Part shown: piece after piece, positions 5,605 through 6,326 of the stretch
Numbering within the stretch: position 1 is the stretch's first letter
Layout: every line of letters starts with the position of its first letter
From: an uncultured Collinsella sp.
GTDB lineage: Bacteria > Actinomycetota > Coriobacteriia > Coriobacteriales > Coriobacteriaceae
Assembly (NCBI GenBank): GCA_900550825.1
Contig: URTZ01000114.1
Location: forward strand, 1-6,326
Length of the DNA stretch: 6,326 nucleotides
Reading direction: 5' to 3'
Translations under genes and position numbers: made by a program
The notes under the pieces: generated by a model
Told to the model about the DNA's origin: nothing
The model's database searches: none
What the model saw: only the letters and a program-made list of their open reading frames with translations

Positions 5605-6326
5605 CGCTCAAGCTGGGCCAGCAGCTCCTCGACGACCTCGACGGCGTCCCCAACAACCTTGTACTGGGCAGCACCGAAAATGGGGGCATCCGGGTCCTCG
5701 TTGATGGCGATGATGCACTCCGCCCCACCGATGCCGGCAAGATGTTGGATGGCGCCCGAAACACCGATACTCACGAGAAGTTTGGGCGAAACCGATACGC
5801 CCGTCTGGCCAATCTGATGGCGATACTCCAACCAGCCGGCCTCCACGACAGGTCGCGTGCAGCCAAGCTCGGCTCCCAGAGCCTCGGCGAGCTTTCGCAT
5901 CAGGGGCAGATTCTTCTTGGAACCAATGCCGCGACCCACCACGACCAGGCGCTCGGCATCGGCGATCGAAGCCTGCTGTCCCCACTCCTCGGCGGGAATC
6001 GAGATCTCGACACGAGCTTTGACGTCTTCTGAAAGCGTTACCTGGGTAATCGTTCCAGAACGGCTGTAGTCGAAGTCGGGCGCCTTAAAAATACCGGGGC
6101 GCACCGTGGCCATCTGGGGTCGGTGATTGGGGCAGATGATGGTGGCCATCAAGTTGCCGCCAAACGCCGGGCGCGTCTGCTGCAGTAGGCCCGACTCCGC
6201 ATCCATCGAAAGCACGGTGCAGTCGGCCGTAAGACCCGTCTGCAAACGCACGGCAACGCCGGGTGCCAGTTCGCGACCAAAAGCGATCGCACCATATAGG
6301 ATGGCCTCGGGTTTGCGTTCGGCTAC
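5601..6326 (-). CDS. etfA: Electron transfer flavoprotein alpha subunit (partial, 5' end missing)
   Basis: This is the C-terminal 241 residues of EtfA (whole proteins are about 320-340), which binds FAD and, with EtfB, passes electrons from acyl-CoA dehydrogenase-type enzymes. The frame stays open to the right edge: codons before the GTG at 6251 read KPEAILYGAIAFGRELAPGV, matching the family, so that GTG is internal. In window numbering, LQTGLTADC is at about 28-36, GRGIGSKKN at 131-139 and QIGQTG at 171-176. The EtfA signature SIGVSGAIQHLAG is at 186-198 and AINEDPDAPIF at 207-217; these form the FAD-binding domain. An etfB gene would be expected upstream, outside the window. The partner dehydrogenase cannot be told, and the visible part does not settle whether it serves catabolism or a bifurcating complex. 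Confidence 0.93.
   Translation of the reverse strand, partial: VAERKPEAILYGAIAFGRELAPGVAVRLQTGLTADCTVLSMDAESGLLQQTRPAFGGNLMATIICPNHRPQMATVRPGIFKAPDFDYSRSGTITQVTLSEDVKARVEISIPAEEWGQQASIADAERLVVVGRGIGSKKNLPLMRKLAEALGAELGCTRPVVEAGWLEYRHQIGQTGVSVSPKLLVSIGVSGAIQHLAGIGGAECIIAINEDPDAPIFGAAQYKVVGDAVEVVEELLAQLER

Noticed and set aside
6249..6251. GTG at 6251 as the start of etfA
   Set aside because: The frame stays open to the window edge and the upstream codons match the EtfA family, so this GTG is an internal valine.

Overview
The window looks like a chromosomal stretch from a moderately GC-rich bacterium. The gene content (DMT exporter, 7TM-GGDEF protein, KdgT permease, AzlCD exporter, HD hydrolase, EtfA) and the protein style suggest a gut Coriobacteriia such as Collinsella. 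That assignment is inferred from familiarity and not proven by a marker gene. No rRNA, tRNA, CRISPR array or insertion sequence is visible.

Layout. On the plus strand, 38-973 encodes a DMT/EamA-family transporter. It faces a minus-strand diguanylate cyclase gene (1164-2315), and a strong hairpin at 1121-1162 can terminate transcription from both sides. The cyclase gene is broken: one in-frame TAG (1902-1904) separates four N-terminal membrane segments from the rest of the protein, which carries three more segments and an intact GGDEF domain. Upstream, also on the minus strand, lie a KdgT-type 2-keto-3-deoxygluconate permease (2494-3516) and an azlC-azlD pair (3659-4664, overlapping by 11 bases) encoding a branched-chain amino acid exporter. 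From a 127-bp shared promoter region an HD-domain phosphohydrolase (4792-5604) is read divergently on the plus strand. It meets the C-terminal part of an electron-transfer flavoprotein alpha subunit (minus strand, running off the right edge) tail to tail, and the two stop codons share the bases CTAG.

Function. Most of the window is membrane transport: metabolite efflux, sugar-acid uptake and amino-acid export. It also holds one signalling enzyme (probably inactivated), one uncharacterised hydrolase and one redox flavoprotein. Only azlCD is clearly an operon; the other genes look independently transcribed. The gaps are short (at most about 190 bp) but rich in inverted repeats, especially the 178-bp gap between kdgT and the broken cyclase gene.

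No convincing new multi-gene system is visible. The observation most worth checking is the amber-interrupted cyclase and its structured leader.
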